From positions 62,625,001 to 62,689,000 of the forward strand of contig OX419758.1 in NCBI GenBank assembly GCA_948567375.1: a stretch of 64,000 bases of DNA. Direction: 5' to 3'. The notes under the pieces were generated by a model. The model saw nothing but the letters and a program-made list of their open reading frames with translations. It made no database searches and was not told the DNA's origin. Position 1 is the first letter of the stretch. The number at the start of each line of letters is the position of its first letter. Made by a program: the position numbers and the translations under genes. Positions 61,175 to 64,000 of the stretch are shown here, piece after piece. The stretch comes from Lunularia cruciata (taxonomy: Eukaryota > Streptophyta > Marchantiopsida > Lunulariales > Lunulariaceae).

Positions 61175-62280
61175 AAGTGTTTCAATCCAAGAGAGTGGAT
61201 CACCTCTCTTGGAAGAACATGGGCTATTGAGACTAAGTAATTTTTGTGGAGAGACATCACAAAGTAATTGATAGATTAGGAGTGTGCTAGAGAGAGGATG
61301 GGATGGAGGCTTTCCCAGGAAAATATCTAGCACTTTGCTTTCTATTCTTGAATCTGTTTGAAATCAAGATTATGTACATCCTGTGTGAGCAAGTGCGAGT
61401 GTATTTTTTTTTCATTTTGGAGTAGAGTTCATGGATATAATGATAAATTCACCAAACCCAATGATTCTACCTATGGTGATCTATGATAGAGAGTAGGATT
61501 TGACAATCTACATTCTATTATGATGGACTTGAATATACCAAATCCTCTCCCTTTCAAAACTCAAGTAGAAATCCGTTATATGGCCTGACTAAAAGTTTAG
61601 GGATTTTGTAGTTTGCAATTTTGGTGAAGAATACTATCAACAAGTGAAAGTCTATGAAGTCCCAATGGTAGTTCCAATAGTTTGTGCTCCCTCTTGAGTG
61701 ATCATATTAACACTCTATTGAAGTAGGAAGTAGTGATTGGGTAGTGTTGTATATAAGAATCATGGATATGTAGTAACAGGAGTTGATGCAGGAATGCAAG
61801 GACTGTTGAACAAGTTTTGAGATATCAAAATGACCATGGAAGCATTGCAAAGTCAAGTACGTACCTCAAGATTGATCAAGCAATGTGCAAAGGAGAGTTG
61901 TCCCAAAACCTAGTACTAGCAACCAAAATACATGGAGAGTCACTCATGCCAAGGACATCGACCTTGATCAATAATGAGACCACATTGTTATTACGGATGA
62001 AGAATACTTGCAACATCAAGCCTTACAAGGAACAATATTCCATGGGAGTGGTGGAGAATTGGATTTCAAGAATGAATCTATACTTTTGATTGTTCATAAT
62101 TGAAATCACTGATTGTTCTACCGGTGTGTTTGCATGTAGGTACTTGACTGATAAAACCCTCACATGGTATGATGCTTGGGAACAATCAATGTTGGCATAA
62201 GAAAGGGAGGTCACTTGGATGGCCATGAAGGAAGTACTATTGAAGAACTTCCAATTGGTGGATTTGGTGCAAATGGCCTA
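61175..62280 (+). pseudogene. Element E leader and gag remnant, interrupted by element C
   Basis: This aligns throughout with element D 24505-25598, including the leader and gag words CNIKPYKEQYSMGVVENWIS and LTDKTLTWYDAWEQSM. It has several stops and small indels. The match to D stops inside the gag codons at about 62280 (GGTGCAAATGGCC), where LTR C begins. Confidence 0.8.
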
Positions 62281-62646
62281 CGTAAAAGACCAAGATTGAG
62301 GAGAGAAATAAGAGAATAGAAGCTCACATTAGGACATTTGACTGAGAGAAAACTCCAAATACCTAGCATGAGCTTTGGCTCTTGTATTTATAGAAAGCAT
62401 ACAAGGCCCTTGAGAAGCTTCTCAAGAATTTTTCTTCAGCCGCTTTCTCAGAGTGCAAGCCAAGTTAACTAGGAAGCTTCTCAAGAAGCTTTCTTCTAGA
62501 AACAACCTACTTGGGATATAAGCTAAGCTAGTGGGAAGCTTCCCAAGAAGCTTCATAGATACTTCTAGAATATTCTAGGCTAATTTGGCATATTCACTAC
62601 TTTGTTAACCTTGACTAACTTTGTCACTAAACTCCATATTATTATA
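62281..62646 (-). repeat. LTR of element C (heat-shock-element-rich family), inserted in E gag
   Basis: A 366-bp minus-orientation LTR matching A and B. The outer TG has changed to CG, and the inner end reads TTATTATA where A has TTGTTACA. It has fewer GAAGCTTC modules than A. The TATA box (minus strand TATAAATA) is at 62385-62392. Confidence 0.8.
62414..62575 (-). promoter_or_regulatory. Heat-shock-element array in LTR C
   Basis: GAAGCTTC units occur at 62414-62421 and near 62474 and 62534. A three-unit element TTCTAGAATATTC sits at 62563-62575, at the same place as TTCCGGAATATTC in LTR A. The array is 22 bp from the TATA box at 62385-62392. Confidence 0.6.
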
Positions 62647-62699
62647 TATTCCCCCACCGCTAGTTGGTGACGTCCTCGTTGCCAATGAAGCTTTGAACT

Positions 62700-64000
62700 C
62701 TTAGATGGCCAGTTCTGCATTCTAGAGATAAGAAAGAGGTTCCTATGTGGCATCATGAAGAGGATAGCCCTTCCAAAGGACCTTGTACTTTGTATGTTGT
62801 CAATGGCTATGTTGGATGTGGCAACGTGCAAGTATACAATCAACTTTGTACTCTTCATGATCATTGATAAGGATAGGAGGAGGAAGAGGTTGAACTCAAG
62901 AGGAAAAAGAAGATGGGTTAGGAACAAAGGGTTTCAACTTGGAAATATGAAAGACAGGATGGATGCGCATATGGCAAGGCAAGGCAAGGCAAGTTGATAA
63001 GCAACATGAGAGACAATTTGGGTGACATCAAAAGGTCCTATCCAATTAAGAGCAAGTTTACAAACTTGGGTATCAAGTGGGAGAGGGAGGTTGTTGGATG
63101 AGAGCATGACCTTATCACCAACTTGAAAGTTGAGATCATGATGATGGTGATCCGCATATTGTTTTTGCCAATTTTGAGCAATAAGGAGATGAGATTTGGC
63201 TTCTTGGAGGGATTAGGAGATGATGATCAAGAAGGTGGAAGTACAAGGGACATGAGATGGAGGAGGAGCAAGAAGGGAATCTAAAACAAGTGAGTCTTGG
63301 CCAAAATTGAGAAAGAAAGGACAGAATCTGGTGCTTGCCTATTTAGAATTATTGTATGCAAACTCCATAGCTACAAGACATTCATCCCAATTGATATGGT
63401 GAATGTTGACAAAAGCACAAAGCATATCTTCCAAGGTGCAATTTTCACGTTTAGTTTGTCCATCAGTTTGAGGATGATAAGCCATGGACAAAGCAAACTT
63501 GGTGCCGAGTGTCTAGAAGAGTGCTTGCCAAAACTTTCCAATGAAGTGAGGATCACAATTGAAGATGAGTACACACGTCATCCCATGATGCTTGAATACA
63601 TTGTCAAAGTAAATTTGTACTAAGATTGGAGCATCCATAATATCAACTATTGGTGCCAAATAGATTTGCTTACTATGCTTATCCACAAACACCACAATTT
63701 TTATGTGTCCTTGCTTTGTCTTGGGCAAGGAGGTGATGAGATCTAAGCTCACATGTTCCTAATGAGTAGATGAAATAGGGAGTCTTTAAGGAGTAAACTA
63801 GGTTTTTGGTTACTAGCCTTGTTGCATTAACAACTCTCATATAATTGAACAAACTCTTAAAAATCTTGTGCCATGTTGGAACATTACCATTGGTGTTGGA
63901 GGGTACCCAAGGTCTTGTCCACACCCATGTGACCAGCAATTGGTAAATCATGGGCTTCTTGAAAGCGCACAAGTCAAAGATCACCTTTGGTTGGAACATA
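62700..64000 (-). pseudogene. Element C integrase and chromodomain remnant (runs off window)
   Basis: Minus-strand sequence matches element A 16200-17460: a chromodomain region near 62890-62710 and integrase near 64000-63300 (DLITSLPKTKQG, FKHHGMTCVLI). Frames are broken. The 5' part lies beyond the window, so its other LTR and target duplication cannot be checked. Confidence 0.8.

Overview
The window looks like nuclear DNA of a land plant. Three intron-containing genes sit between decayed Ty3/Gypsy retrotransposons: a plastid-type glucose-6-phosphate isomerase, a GT61-like glycosyltransferase and a thylakoid-lumen PsbP-domain protein. Introns are short (about 80-800 bp), intergenic DNA is AT-rich, and the transposons are chromodomain-bearing Gypsy elements with an initiator-tRNA-Met primer site. 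Together these fit a bryophyte, most likely a moss, but that assignment is inference.

Layout. 1-5.3 kb: a minus-strand Gypsy element (element F) whose left LTR runs off the window. 5.3-12.1 kb: AT-rich intergenic DNA with a decayed organellar 16S rRNA fragment near 11.45 kb. 12.1-15.6 kb: a solo F-type LTR, a hypothetical SANT/Myb-like remnant and a solo D-type LTR. 15.7-23.5 kb: two chromodomain Gypsy copies (A minus, B plus) joined head-to-head at their gag ends, with an outward LTR at each end. 23.8-29.6 kb: Gypsy element D with 5' LTR and primer-binding site but no recognisable 3' LTR. 29.6-34.9 kb: low-complexity repeats and a broken PIF/Harbinger (HARBI1-like) transposase. 35-57.2 kb: the gene island. 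Its left 6 kb is gene-free but holds a short dispersed repeat family and several perfect palindromes; then come GPI (+), the GT61-like gene (+) and the PsbP-domain gene (-). 57.5-60.5 kb: AT-rich DNA with an 89-bp tandem duplication. 60.5-64 kb: a D-type element (E), 5'-truncated, interrupted in gag by an A/B-type element (C) that runs off the window.

Most notable signal. The A/B/C LTRs are packed with GAAnnTTC heat-shock-element units, including runs of three and four correctly phased units, and end in a TATA box about 20 bp beyond the last unit. This is the layout of a heat-shock promoter and suggests a heat-responsive Gypsy family, comparable in logic to the Copia element ONSEN of Arabidopsis. 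The second theme is inverted duplication: short perfect palindromes recur (one of 44 bp is absent from sister LTR copies), and the A/B head-to-head junction itself contains such a palindrome, pointing to fold-back or template-switch events.

The three cellular genes are not an operon. GPI and the PsbP-domain protein both act in the plastid; the GT61-like protein is predicted to be a Golgi type II membrane enzyme. All three models join cleanly at GT-AG introns with reading frame kept, so they are probably functional. Every transposon polyprotein is broken.
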